A stretch of 64,000 nucleotides of DNA from Lentinus brumalis. Its lineage: Eukaryota; Basidiomycota; Agaricomycetes; Polyporales; Polyporaceae. Numbering within the stretch: position 1 is the first letter of the stretch; every line of letters begins with the position of its first letter. Location: NCBI GenBank assembly GCA_001792895.1, contig MARA01000019.1:496001-560000 (forward strand), in the 5' to 3' direction. Positions 47,157 through 58,327 of the stretch are shown in pieces. The notes below the pieces were generated by a model. The model saw only the letters and a program-made list of their open reading frames with translations. It had not been told where the DNA came from and did not search any database. The translations under genes and the position numbers were made by a program.

Positions 47157-49571
47157 CTAAACCTCGCTAGAGAGCAGCGAACGGGCCAGCAGCGCCGCCG
47201 ATACCACAAGCATGCAGATGATCCATAACGACCACCCCAGGTGGTCCTGGATAGCTTGTCCTGCAGCCGTCTTCTTCGGGCGAGGAGGCAGGGGCGGATA
47301 TAGCCACATCAGGTATTTCTTATACCCCGCTTTGTACGGCGGGAAGCGAAATGCGAGCATGAACCTGTTGTCGATCCTTTGCGCCCGCACAGCCCGAGTC
47401 AGCGAGGCGCGATTGTGGCAAGGAGACAGGGAGCTCACCAGATTGGATTGTCCAGCGACACTCGCCAGTGTGTGAACTGTTCGAACGCATGTCTTCCTGC
47501 GTAGTAACCATCTGGAACAAAAGATGTGTCAAATTCAGTCAAAAGGAAGATGGTGACTCGTTCCTTACATCCGCTCGCACCAATGCCGCCGACTGGGAAG
47601 CCAGGAACGGCTGGACTGAGCGTGGTCTCGTTCGCAAGAGCTGCTCCACTCTTTGTATTGGAGAAAACTGCAGATAGGACATGAGTATCTTACATAGCCT
47701 CGTAGACAGCTCACAGGCGCTCACCCTTTTTCTGGAACCGCTTATCTGGAGAGAAGACGTATACAGCCAAAGGAGTTTGCCTGGAAGTGTCTGAGATCTC
47801 ATGCACAGCGCATCCCCCAGAGGGCAGACTCACTGAGAGCGGATAATTGAGATAGCCTCCTCGATGCCCTTGATGGGGATGACAGCCAGAACAGGCCTGA
47901 AGATCTCTCTGACAGGATGAAAATGCGTGAGTACAGGTAGCGGTACAATTGAGGGAAAGATCTGACTCACTCGCTCATGAGAGAGTCCGTGGCAGTGACA
48001 TTGTTGACGATGGTAGGTGCGACATATCTCTTGTCCACGTCAACTTCGCCGCCGCATACGATGTCGCCGCCTGTCTGATCGAGGAGGGCCTTGATACGCG
48101 CCGCGTGCTGTGCGGACACAATCCGAGCGAACGCGTCCGACTTCTCTGGGCCGTCCGGGTAGAACGAGTGATACCTGCCACCAACGTGATGAGGAGACGC
48201 GTCAACCGGGCGATGAGTGTCTATCGGCTCACACGTCCTTCAAGGCCGAAATTAGCTGTTCCTGGAACTCCTCCGGAACCAGCACGTACTCCGGTGCGGT
48301 GCAGATCTAACACAATCTGATGAGCTTGGTGAGTCTGGATAGATGTGTGATTGAACTTACCTGTCCAGCGTTTCCGAAGCGACCCCAGAGAATGCGCTTG
48401 GCGGTGAACACGGGGTCCACCCTGGGGTCGATTACAACAGGGTTCTTGCCTGAGGGCATCCTATGAACAAGACAAGCCCCGGGTTGCCAGGAAGTACGCA
48501 CCTCCGAGCTACAAACAAACATCGGCAGACCAAAATTTAAAAAGTGCGGCGCACGACAAAGTCTCAGCAGATCCTACCTCCAACGTGACCGGTGTGAGAT
48601 GGCGTGCAGCTGCTTGTGTAACGATGCGCGCAACTCTTTCCCCGCCTGAGTACGGAAGTAAGCGAGTGAACGGATGCGCAGTTGACGCGCGTACCGATGT
48701 AGAGGACTGGAACAGGCATCGTGAGCAGGAAGAGTTGGATGGAGGAGTCGGCTTGACACTCACTGTGATCCCAACGAAGCTCAAGTATCTGCGCTAGCTA
48801 GTCAGCCAAGCGAGCTCTCTACGATCCCTCATGTAACTCGCCTTGGTCGTCTCAGGTATTCCGCCTTGGACGATATGGTATAGATCCGGGTCCACGTACT
48901 TCGGCAGCAACTCCGCAAGGACCTTGTTGATGTGCGGAGTGGCTTCCGACGGCTTGATAACTGCCGCGCAGCCAGCTGCAATCGCACTCGCCTGCCGCAA
49001 AAGAGTGAGCATTCTGACGCCAGCTTGCGAGGAAATGAACGACGTACGAGAGGACTCAATGTGAGGAAGATAGGCAGATTGAAGGGCGAGATAATGAGCA
49101 CGACACCCTTCGGTTCAGCCGTCAGCTGCGGTCCCATGAGGAAGTATCGCATGCTGAAGGCCCTCTGCGGACGAGCCCAGCTTCCGACGCTGTCATACGC
49201 CAAGCGCACATCCTTGATAGCAGGTCCCATGTCGTAGCTGCAAGGTGCAATTGGGCGTCGACACCGCAACCAGTCAGTCGCCTGAAGGTACGATGCGGTA
49301 CTTAGAGGGCTCACAGTTCTGTCTCCAGAGCAGGTCGACCAAGGTCGAGTTGGAGGGCCTCGATGAGACACTTTTCATTGTCTTTGATAAGGTAACCAAT
49401 CTGGGCTATCTGCGCCTTCCGGAAAGCGACCGGCGCGGCTTTGTGTGATTCGAACGCACGGCGGGCGCACTCATGAACCTTCATCGATGATTAGCGTGGT
49501 GCGTAAAGCTGAGGCCTCATGAGTAGACATACCTCGACAATCTTGTCAATAGGCGTGTACTGCTCCGTCAT
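47157..49571 (-). CDS. ALDH3-type fatty aldehyde dehydrogenase with C-terminal membrane anchor
   Basis: Minus-strand gene of about 15 exons; phases were followed through the first eleven (49571-49533, 49478-49315, 49237-49048, 48991-48842, 48788-48764, 48706-48695, 48645-48578, 48508-48502, 48449-48361, 48306-48233, 48174-47971) and the later exons read in the expected order. Key parts: RKAQIAQIGYLIKDNE, VVLIISPFNLPIFL, the cofactor-site lysine in AAVIKPSEATP, HLTPVTLELGGKNPVV with the catalytic glutamate, the catalytic cysteine in AGQICTAPEY, PGFPVGGIGASGC and GYYAGRHAFEQFTHWR. The end carries PPYKAGYKKYL and a tail helix WIICMLVVSAALLARSLL, as in membrane-bound Hfd1/ALDH3A2 enzymes. The family oxidises long-chain aldehydes, including hexadecenal from sphingoid-base breakdown. 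One intron (48841-48789) uses a GC donor, and one exon is only 7 nt. Confidence 0.9.
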
Positions 49572-50710
49572 GGTGGTACAGGTGTCGACGTCCTCGTAGT
49601 ATGAGGCAAACGAGGATAGAACGAGGATAGGAGGATTGCCCTAGGCCCCGGAAGCGGATGACGGGTGTGGCATGCCGCACGGCGGCGTGCTTCCTAGCAT
49701 GATGGATCGAAAGCGAAGAGCCCACATGCCTGGAGAGCGAACGGACGCCATGGAGTCTTCTTGATGAGACGGTTTTCGAACATCGGGCGTGCACTCCGTA
49801 CGGTCGCTCCTAGGAGATCTACTACCATAGCACAAGTCAGCATCTGTTTCAAGACCAACAGTTGCCAAATCACCTCAACCGCACATATACTGGATACGGT
49901 TCAGCGTCCGCAGATCTGTCCCCGAGCGAATGCCGAGGATCCAGGTAGTTGTGAGGCACTGAGTCTGCTTCGCACTTGGGTACGGGTGGACGGGATCTGA
50001 CATCTTCGTCTCGAGGCCCGCTGTACGCGGGCTCTTACAAAACTTGCTCTATTGACGTATCAGAAGCCTGTCATACGGAATCTCTGACCTGACAGGACGG
50101 CGAGGGAGCAGTCCTTACAATCGTTCCTACGACGTCAACGGTGTCCTAGTCATGACTGCAGCTTCGTGGCCATTGAGAGGTCCGCGAAACCTGTACGAGA
50201 ACTGACAGAAGTCAGAGCGATGGCGGCGGCGGGTCGCGTGAGCCGATGATACCACGGCCGGGTTGCGCGGGGCGAGACGCATGACTGGAGGTGCGAAGCG
50301 TGTGGGGTGAAGGTGATAACTCGCTGTCTGGGAAGCGAGGATCAACGACTATGGATATGGGCCAGTTTGAAGGATTCGTTGGGGGGAGTCCGCAACGTCT
50401 CGCTGAAGACGGGGCTGGTAGCTCCATGAGGATGGTAGAAGTAATCCGCAGCGCAGAGACCGGGATTAGGACAACGAAGGGTCCAAGATAGAGGTGGCGT
50501 GTTCAATACGCCTACTACCGCGAAGGAACGCTCCATGCCAACAGACGATGGGAACTATGTGTGAAGTCAATCAACGGAATAGGCATTCTTCATGGGATGT
50601 CGGGGCCCGGAGAGCGTATAGCGGAGGGCTGCAAAAAAGCTATTGCACCGTCAGACGTGCAGCGTATGGCGACGACTTGAGTAGAGTGGGCCCAGAGCCG
50701 AGGGTGAATA
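49572..50710. other. Upstream region of ALDH3 gene, otherwise empty
   Basis: Promoter side of the ALDH3 gene. No further gene, RNA or repeat is recognised before the first MITE. Confidence 0.45.
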
Positions 50711-51307
50711 CAGCTATTTCCAAAACAAGTGGCCGAGCGCCATTTACGCACTGCACTTTTGACGCAGGAAATTCGAAAAATGCGTGAAATTGTGGTGCCC
50801 TCTCGGGCGTGCGGAGTCGAACCTATGAGTATAGAAGAGTCCTGAGTGACCTAGCAATGGCCTGAAACGAAAGTTTGGCAGGGAGAGACTGCTCTGAAGG
50901 GGCAAGGAGGCGGCCTTCGCATCTGGCGCCTATGCTCCCCGGTGACGAGGTTCGTATGGGACGAGCAACACCTCTCTGAGAGGACCATAGAGCCCTCAGA
51001 TAGACAGAAGAGGCTCTCTGTGTGGAATTGTGGTCATAAAAGGGGTGAAAGTTAGAGGAAATGTCGCGTGAGATGCATTCGGAACGATCCATGACCTACG
51101 TATAGAGCGTGCCAATGCGCACTCCTATGACACCCCCGCGGTCTCAGAACATCCATCGAGCTGGGAGGTGTCTTGCATGATCCTCTGGCACTACTCAAGA
51201 GACGTATAAAGAGACATACCGAGCTGCGACGAATTTCTGAATTGTTTGGGTTTTTCGCGTCAAAAGTGTAACTCGCGTCGCGCGGCCACTTGTTTTGGAA
51301 ATAGCTG
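50711..51307. mobile_element. MITE copy 1 (Tc1/mariner-like, TA target duplication)
   Basis: A 597-bp element begins CAGCTATTTCCAAAACAAGT and ends with the exact reverse complement; the terminal inverted repeat is about 24 bp. It is flanked by TA on both sides (50709-50710 and 51308-51309), the target duplication typical of Tc1/mariner elements. No transposase frame is present, so it must be non-autonomous. A second, clearly homologous copy follows in the same orientation. Confidence 0.93.
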
Positions 51308-51331
51308 TAAGTACCCTGAAAGTGACACGTA

Positions 51332-51929
51332 CAGCTATTTCCAAAACAAGTGGCCGGGCGCCATTCACGCACTGCACTTTTGACGCAAGAAACTCGAAAA
51401 ATGCGTGAAATCGTGGTGCCCTCTCGGGCGTGCGGAGGTGAACCTGTGAGTATAAAAGAGGTCTGAGAGGCCCAGCAATGGCTTGAAATGAGATTTTGGC
51501 AGGGAGAGACTGCTCTGAAGGGACAAGGAGGCGGCCATCGCATCCAGCGCCTATGGTGCCCAGTGACGAGGATCATATGGGGCGAGAGATATTCTGTCTA
51601 AAGCCTCTACAGCCCGCAGATAGATATAAGACGCTATATGTGTGGAAATGGCGGTCACAAATGGGGTGAAAGGTAGAGGAAATGTCGCGTGAGATACATT
51701 CGGAATGATTCATGACCTGGCGCATGGAGCTTGCCGATGCGCACTCCCATGACACCCCCTCAGTCTCAGAACGTCCATGGAGCTTGGAGCGGTCTTGCAG
51801 GTTCCTTTGGCACCATTCAAGAGGCGTATGAAGAGACACACCGAGCTTCGACGAATTTCTGAATTGTTTGGGTTTTCCGCGTCGAAAGTGTAACTCGCGT
51901 CGCGCGGCCACTTGTTTTGGAAATAGCTG
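51332..51929. mobile_element. MITE copy 2 (Tc1/mariner-like, TA target duplication)
   Basis: A 598-bp element with the same terminal inverted repeats and flanking TA dinucleotides (51330-51331, 51930-51931) as copy 1. The two copies align end to end with scattered substitutions, so they are neither recent twins nor ancient. Only about 20 bp of unrelated sequence separates them. No coding capacity is seen. Confidence 0.93.
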
Positions 51930-51931
51930 TA

Positions 51932-53009
51932 AGCTCGACGGGACATCGCAGTGCAGAATTGAGGACCAAGAGAGACAATGGCAGGTAGGGGAGTGTGTAT
52001 GAGGCGTAAAGACTCACCCGCACTGGTTGACCTTCCAGAGTGTAGTACGCCCACGGCTCCGATCCAGCAGCCAGGTGGACCGGCCGTCAGTCTGGCCTCC
52101 GAGTCCTCAAGCCTCAGCTCGCAGAGAGGGTCGCTTGAACTGGCGTTGATTGCCAGTTGAGGCGTCGCTACAAAACCGCACAGAAGCAGTGAACCCTTGC
52201 TCTCGTTGGTCTTCACAAACGCATCCGAGTCCACCGTCGCTGTAGTACCTGTAGGCAAAGTCAGGCGAAATTTAACCGCGTCATGGGATCAAATCGTAAC
52301 CAGTACGCACTCTGTGGCTTCCCTGTATTATCACTGCAGTATTGACCCTCCTGGAAGAGCAGAGAGCGGAGATAGCACACTGACACTGGATCTGCAGAGA
52401 GGGCATGCTGCCACGGAGAGCGCTCAAAGTGGCCACTAGATAAGATTAAGATAAGATTCACCGAGGTGGCGGGACTCCGATCGCGACCAGGCGACTCGCC
52501 ATGACTCTCTTCACTCAACTCCGACAACACCCTGTTTAAGCTTGGCACACAAGTTGATCAGTGTGTCATACCACCGCAGAAAGTTCTGCAATGCGAGGAA
52601 TCAGAGCTTGTGCTTACAAGAAGTAGGATGAGCTGTCACATGTAGCGTGTTTTTCCTTCGCCCTTGAGTCACCACGGCCGGCGAAAATACTGACCGCCCA
52701 TGTTCCAGCGATCCGAGTTGCGCGCCCAGGGTCTCTCCCTTGGTGCTATCGGCCGACGCCCTTTCCGGCGGCGTGGCATGTTCGCGCTCACACCGCTTCC
52801 CAGAACAAATCGCATGGACGACGCAGGAAACTTGCGATGGAAGCTCAAGATGATTGGGATAGGCTTCCTGCGCCAGTTGATGTGGGTGCGCGTTGTCCGC
52901 CACATTCCGTTCTCGCCGCTCGACGCCTAGAGGGATCTTGTACAAGTACTGTCGACGAGCCGCATCTCTCCCTATCTTCCTGTCTACCACTCGCCACAGT
53001 CGTGCCGTG
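51932..53009. other. Region between MITE and P450
   Basis: A minus-strand frame from 52258 runs about 109 codons up to the MITE border and continues into the element; it may be a truncated exon but has no recognised family. Frames at 52601-52990 are unsupported. The last part is the promoter side of the P450 gene; no clear TATA box was found. Confidence 0.35.
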
Positions 53010-55089
53010 ATGCACTATCTGCCGCCACTCCTACTGGGTGTCGTAAGTGGTACGATATTTGGGCTCACGTAGTAACTGATGACGTGTATAGTTCACTCAC
53101 TTGCTCTTCCACTATGGGTATCCGGGGTGGATACGTAGTCCCGTTGCGACAGCGTCGATCGCGTTTGTGGTGGCAGTATTATTTCTAGTCAGGCAGGTTA
53201 CATGGGATGGACATGCACTACTCTACATACTAGCGTATCCGACGTCTACAGCCACATCCGTGGTAGCATATCGCAGTTCCCCGTTCCACCCGCTCGCAGG
53301 TTACCCTGGACCTGTTCTCGCCCGTGTCAGCAAGTTCTGGGCTGTCTGGAACACGTGGCGAGGAAGGCAACATCATGTCATCACAGAGCTGCATCGACGA
53401 TACGGCACTTTCGTGCGCATTGGTGAGAGCTCATGTGTGCGATGTAACGCATTCTAAATACTGATCTGCCGGTGCAGGTCCGAATGATCTCTCAGTTGTC
53501 GATGTCAAAGCGGTAACGCAGGTTCTGGGAGCGAACGGGTTAGCCAAGGGCGAATGTGCGTACAGTGGCTCCTCGTGGTAGTGTGGTATAGTCTGAACGG
53601 GTTTCTGCAATCATCAGGGTACTCCGCAAGAAAGGACCCGAAGGCGCCCAACAATCTCTTCATTCTCACCGGCGAGGAACACGCCAACCGGCGTCGGCTC
53701 TGGAACCGCGGCATGAGTAACGAGAGTCTCAAGGACTACGAACCTATCATTGCAAAGAGGTCGGATGAGCTCGTCCAATTCCTCAAGACCTCCGCGAGTT
53801 CCGGGAGCGTCGACTTGAACAATGCCGTTGGCTACTTCACGTTCGACTTCATGGGTGACATGGCGTACGCTTCCTCAGTTCATTCAAGATTCGAATCACC
53901 TGCTTACTTATACCTCCGCAGCTTCGGAGAATCTTTCCATCTGCTCATCAGCGGAGACACGACAGGCTTGTGGGATACTCTGGAACGCTTCTCCATGTCG
54001 GTCGTCCCCATTGGTCGCTCTTTCCTCATACTAATGGCCCAAAAGTACTATAGCACTTCTTACCCACATTCCGTGGGCTCACGCTGCCGCTCGGAAGCTT
54101 CCCTTGATCTCAGGAAATCTGCGACGCCTTCGCAACTTCGCCTTCAGTGCCGCCATGGGCCGCGTAAAGGCGGGCGCAAGCAAGAAGGACCTCTGGTATC
54201 ATCTCGTGAGTAGCCTCGTTGATGGTTCCCCCCGATGTCTAGCACTCATGCTGACTTTCATACTCAGTCAGACGAAGCCGGAATGGAGAGCAAGCAGCCG
54301 CCGGTGTCTGATGTCGCCGCCGACGCAGTACTCGCAATCATCGCAGGGTCTGATACGACAGCTTCCGCACTCTCCGCATTCTTTTACTTCATCCTCCGCG
54401 ACAACACATGCTACGGACGACTTCAGAAAGAAATAGACGCTGTGTACCCGCCAGGTACGGACGCAACCGAGTCGAGCGCGCATGATCAGCTGGTGTTCTT
54501 GGATGCTTGCCTGTGAGTGCCCTTCAAATCGGCCCCTCCGAGTCTGGCTGAATGTGGATAGGAACGAAACGCTGCGGCTTCTGCCTCCTGGTCCGACGAA
54601 CGGCCCCCGTCAGGTACCATACGGTTCTGCAGGTACCATCGTAGCAGGAAGGTGAGGTCGGCGACCATATCGCGAAACCTTTGATGCTCGCAGTCGGACT
54701 GCGCTGACAAAGAGCCATGGTACAGATACGTACCTCCTGGAACACAGATCTACATCCCGCCCTGTGTTCTGCATCGCGACCCTCGCTACTTCTCCCCGGC
54801 CCCCGAAGCATTCATCCCCACCCGGTGGATCCTATCTGAAGCCGGTCTCTCCAACGTCCTCGACAGGACTGCCTTCATCCCCTTCTCGTATGGACCCGCC
54901 AACTGTGCTGGCCGGAACCTCGCGCGGCTCGAGCTCAAGATGGTCATCATCGCTCTCATGCGTAAGCTGAACTTGACTTTCGCTGAAGGATTTGCGGCGC
55001 AGGAGTGGCCAGACACGATCAAGGACTATCTTGTCACTTTCCGGGGTCCGCTCCTCGTCGACGCCAGCCAGAGAGCGGTCACTTGCTGA
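53010..55089 (+). CDS. Cytochrome P450 monooxygenase
   Basis: Nine exons (53010-53042, 53092-53422, 53478-53555, 53618-53864, 53922-54013, 54054-54205, 54268-54512, 54562-54651, 54726-55089) join in phase to 543 codons. An N-terminal membrane anchor region (ASIAFVVAVLFLV) precedes the proline-rich hinge PFHPLAGYPGP. The I-helix oxygen-activation motif AGSDTTAS, the K-helix ExxR in NETLRLLPP, FIPTRW and the haem loop FSYGPANCAGR with its cysteine ligand are all present. The arrangement (KFWAVWNTWRGRQH, TFDFMGDMAFGESF) resembles basidiomycete microsomal P450s of the CYP67-related group; I cannot assign a number. Function: NADPH-reductase-dependent oxidation at the ER; substrate unknown. It lies 1.1 kb downstream of two MITEs and may belong to the metabolite cluster or stand alone. 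One intron (54014-54053, donor GTCGCT) is only 40 nt. Confidence 0.96.
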
Positions 55090-55986
55090 GAACTCGCAAC
55101 GTTCTCGAAAACTAGCTAGAGGAGTGAAGTCGGTACGGGGAGATAGAAGAGGAAAGCATCCGCGGGTGGCTTCACGATGAATTGTAACGTCTTACTTTGT
55201 TTCATCTGGCTGATATTCCATAGCATCTTTGACCCTTTCCTCTCACAAAGTTGCCGCGGCGCATTGCACCTTCCCACGGTAGGTCACGTAGGTAGCCAGC
55301 GCGGCTGGAGCGCTACGATGCTATGTAGAGTGGTCTTACGACCGTCATATAACCCATCCAACTTCGACATCGGAAGATCGAAGTGTCCCGCATCTTCACA
55401 CTTGGTCCTCCTTGACTACATGTCGAACTCGGTGAAGCTCGAAGTCGCGAAACTAGACCCCCAGGAGTGCTACGGACGAGACGGCAACAAGGTAAGTTGC
55501 GATGTTCCGATTTGACTCCGTGTCACATCTGAGCTCCATCTGTTATACACAGAATGGTTGGCCATAGGATGGGGGAAACAAGCACGCAAAGATATCAGAT
55601 CTTGAACCCCAATTTCTGTCAACATCTGAAGTATCTGCACATCCGCATCCAGGGGGCTAACTTCGCAGTCCAAACCCCCACAACCGTCGTCTTGTGACAG
55701 GCCACCATCTGCTGATATGTTTCCCGCGAACTAGCCAGGGCGAGTCCTCGAGCTTTTGAAGCACAGGTTGTCCTTGCCCGCCCGGGAGCAGGAGGTGACA
55801 ACGCCTGTGGGCGAAGCATGGCGACGGAGAACTCGCTCGGTGACACGGAGATCGGTGCAATCTGAAGTTGATGATATCGTATCCCTTTGTTGTACCCGTG
55901 AGACTGACACTATTTCTCGCTGTCTCTATATTACACTAGGTTGCTGCCGCAGCTCTACTGAACCTATCTGATCCCGCCGCCAACTA
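55090..55986. other. Intergenic, no recognised gene
   Basis: Contains the P450 3' flank and the 5' flank of DUF6534 gene D. Only short motif-free frames are seen. Confidence 0.45.
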
Positions 55987-58150
55987 TGTCCGCTATTGAC
56001 AGATCTCCGCCACTGTCATCATTATGCATCCCGTCGGAGGAGAATCTGGCCAGCATGGGCGAGACATTCGGGGCTCTACTCCTTGGGACGTTCTCCGGGA
56101 CTATGTGGGTGTTCTACTTCCGTTCTCGAATTGCTGTTGTCGGATTAACGAAACCATACTCCTAGCCTGTATGGACTTGGTTTGCACCAACTGTACCGAT
56201 ACTTCCAACTGTATCCAAAAGACCTCATATTCGTTCGCAGCGTGGTGAGCACCATGCTTTACGTCCTTCGCTGTGGTGCTTACGCGGCACTCAATTGCAG
56301 GTAATATTGACGATGTGCGTATCTGAACCCGCCGTTGATCGTCGCCCACCTCTGACACCGAGCGCAGGATATTCGAAACGCTGCACACCTTCCTGACGCT
56401 CCACGTCTGGTGAGTTTATCGTGGTCATCGCTTCAGGCCACATGTACCTAAGCCCTTATTACTAGCTACTTCTATCTTGTCGACAACTACCTCTGTCCAG
56501 GACGTCTACAGCAAACTGTCTGGTGAGTCATACTGCTCGTTTCTGTATGGGCAATGGGCTAAGAAGACCCCTTGAGGTCTATAAACGTAAGTCATGCCAT
56601 TTGAGCTCCTAACGAAGATTTGGATTCTCACGTTGCTTATGACAGCTTCTCGCAATAACTACAGTGAGCCGCAGGCATCGGGCATATGTTGATGTGACTC
56701 ATCTGGAGCGTTTTGTTGCAGGGGATGACTATGTCCGCCTCTCAAATGTGAGGCAATACTTATCACGACTGGTCTCGGGTACATCCTTACGGGTATCGCC
56801 TTCTAGGTTCTTTGCGAGGCGATTATATAAGGGTGCGGGCTCACGGTTGTCCCATGCACGCTACGAATATCCGACTGACACATTCCTCAGTTGGACCCGG
56901 ATATCGCAAGGTCGTCTTCCTGGCTGTAAGTGTGATCACCGGCATTCTTTAGACCTGCCGTTCCTGACATGGTCAACAGATCGCCTTCCTAGTTGGAGAG
57001 TTCGGTGAGTTCTGACAGGCTGATTACACGCGAATAGATGCTAACCTCTTGGACTTCATGTGATACTTCGTAGTATTCGCAGTCAGTGAGTATTTAGGAC
57101 ACCATTCCTCACAGCTCTGCGTGTTTACCAGATCGTGACATAAGCCTCAACGGTAGAGTTGTTAGTGCTTCGATTGGCTGATGGACGCGGGCTGACTTCC
57201 CTGACCCAGATACTTGGAAACCTCCATCTACACCTTCGGGAAGATGACGGTGTGTGGACGATCTCGCATGTGTATCGCTGAGCGCTGATCCTCTGCCTAA
57301 CAGTGGGTCGTGTCTGGTGGCTACGGGATGGCCACAGTTGCAGATACTCTCCTGACAATCTCCCTCATCGTCACATTACAGAGGAGTCGAACCGGCATGA
57401 AACCGTGAGTCACATGCATGCATCGCCGAAGCTTCACCTTTTGAATATCGCGGGCTGGTGATGCATTGTGAAGTACCGATGATCGCATAGACGTCTTGAT
57501 AATATATACGATCAACACTGGTGCGTCTTCCCGCCGCTGTACGATTCATACATGAATCGCTGACGGCAGCGCTCAGGGCTCGCAACGGGGTACGACGCAG
57601 CCGTTTATCTGGCTAGACCCGGCACTTACAGAGACGATTGATGCCAGCGTCTTCAACGTTATCTCCTTGATATTAGTGAGCCTTCCCTAGTACGTTGCGC
57701 AGGGGACCTCTCGATTGACTCCATTCAATAGGCTGTCGCGATGTCCGAGCAATTCTTGTACGTCTGCTTCTCAATCGTCACCACAAGATGTGAGTCTCTC
57801 CGAATCACGTCTATACCGCGCAGCAGAGATTCCTGACGACATGATGTTGAGTGTACGCGAATACCCTGCTTGCAGCGTGAGTGGCACAGCGCCCGATATT
57901 CTTTCTCTCAAGGCGAGCTAACGTCGCACTCCCCAGTGTCAATTCCAGGGTGTATAGCGTTCCCGGAGGCTCAGAGGCCTTCGAACTCCAGACTATGCCG
58001 CGATCACACGGGATCCTCGCCCCTGCGATTCGTTCGACTGACTGCACCCATGGTCCGTTCATGTGTGCTGTCGTTGAAGAGTATCCGGCTCACTTAGAGA
58101 CAGGCCGGCGGGAGCTACGCTTCAATACTCGACGTCAAGGCGGCAGCTGA
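55987..58150 (+). CDS. DUF6534-family membrane protein D, possibly decayed in the middle
   Basis: The start at 55987 leads through a polar N-terminus to MGETFGALLLGTFSGTI, and across a typical intron to LYGLGLHQLYRYFQLYPKD. Further exons read RIFETLHTFLTLHVW and YFYLVDNYLCPG, the standard second and third segments. Later parts are VVSGGYGMATVADTLLTISL followed by RSRTGMKP, IDVLIIYTINTG, and EQFLYVCFSIVTTR, with a hydrophilic tail (SEAFELQTMPRSHG) ending at 58150. Between about 56640 and 57170 only traces such as FFARRLYK can be read and I could not connect the exons in phase, so an internal break is possible. Function unknown. It faces an ALDH3 gene tail to tail, like gene B. Confidence 0.7.
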
Positions 58151-58327
58151 AGCGGGGGGAGACGGCGTGCCTGAACCCGGAAGAGAGGTAGCCAGCTATA
58201 GCGATAATAGATTGGACACCAAGAGGAGCTCCGCGGTCGTCAGCCACCCGGTTGCCGTTCAGCTTCCTACCTGTCACGCATATTCTGGCGTTGAGGCTGC
58301 GAAGAGTATTGCTATTGTGGAGTAGAC

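Noticed and set aside
50800..50850. GGTTCGACTCC on the minus strand of MITE copy 1, identical to a tRNA B-box
   Set aside because: The flanking bases do not form a T-stem or acceptor stem, and copy 2 has a diverged version, so there is no tRNA or tRNA-derived SINE.
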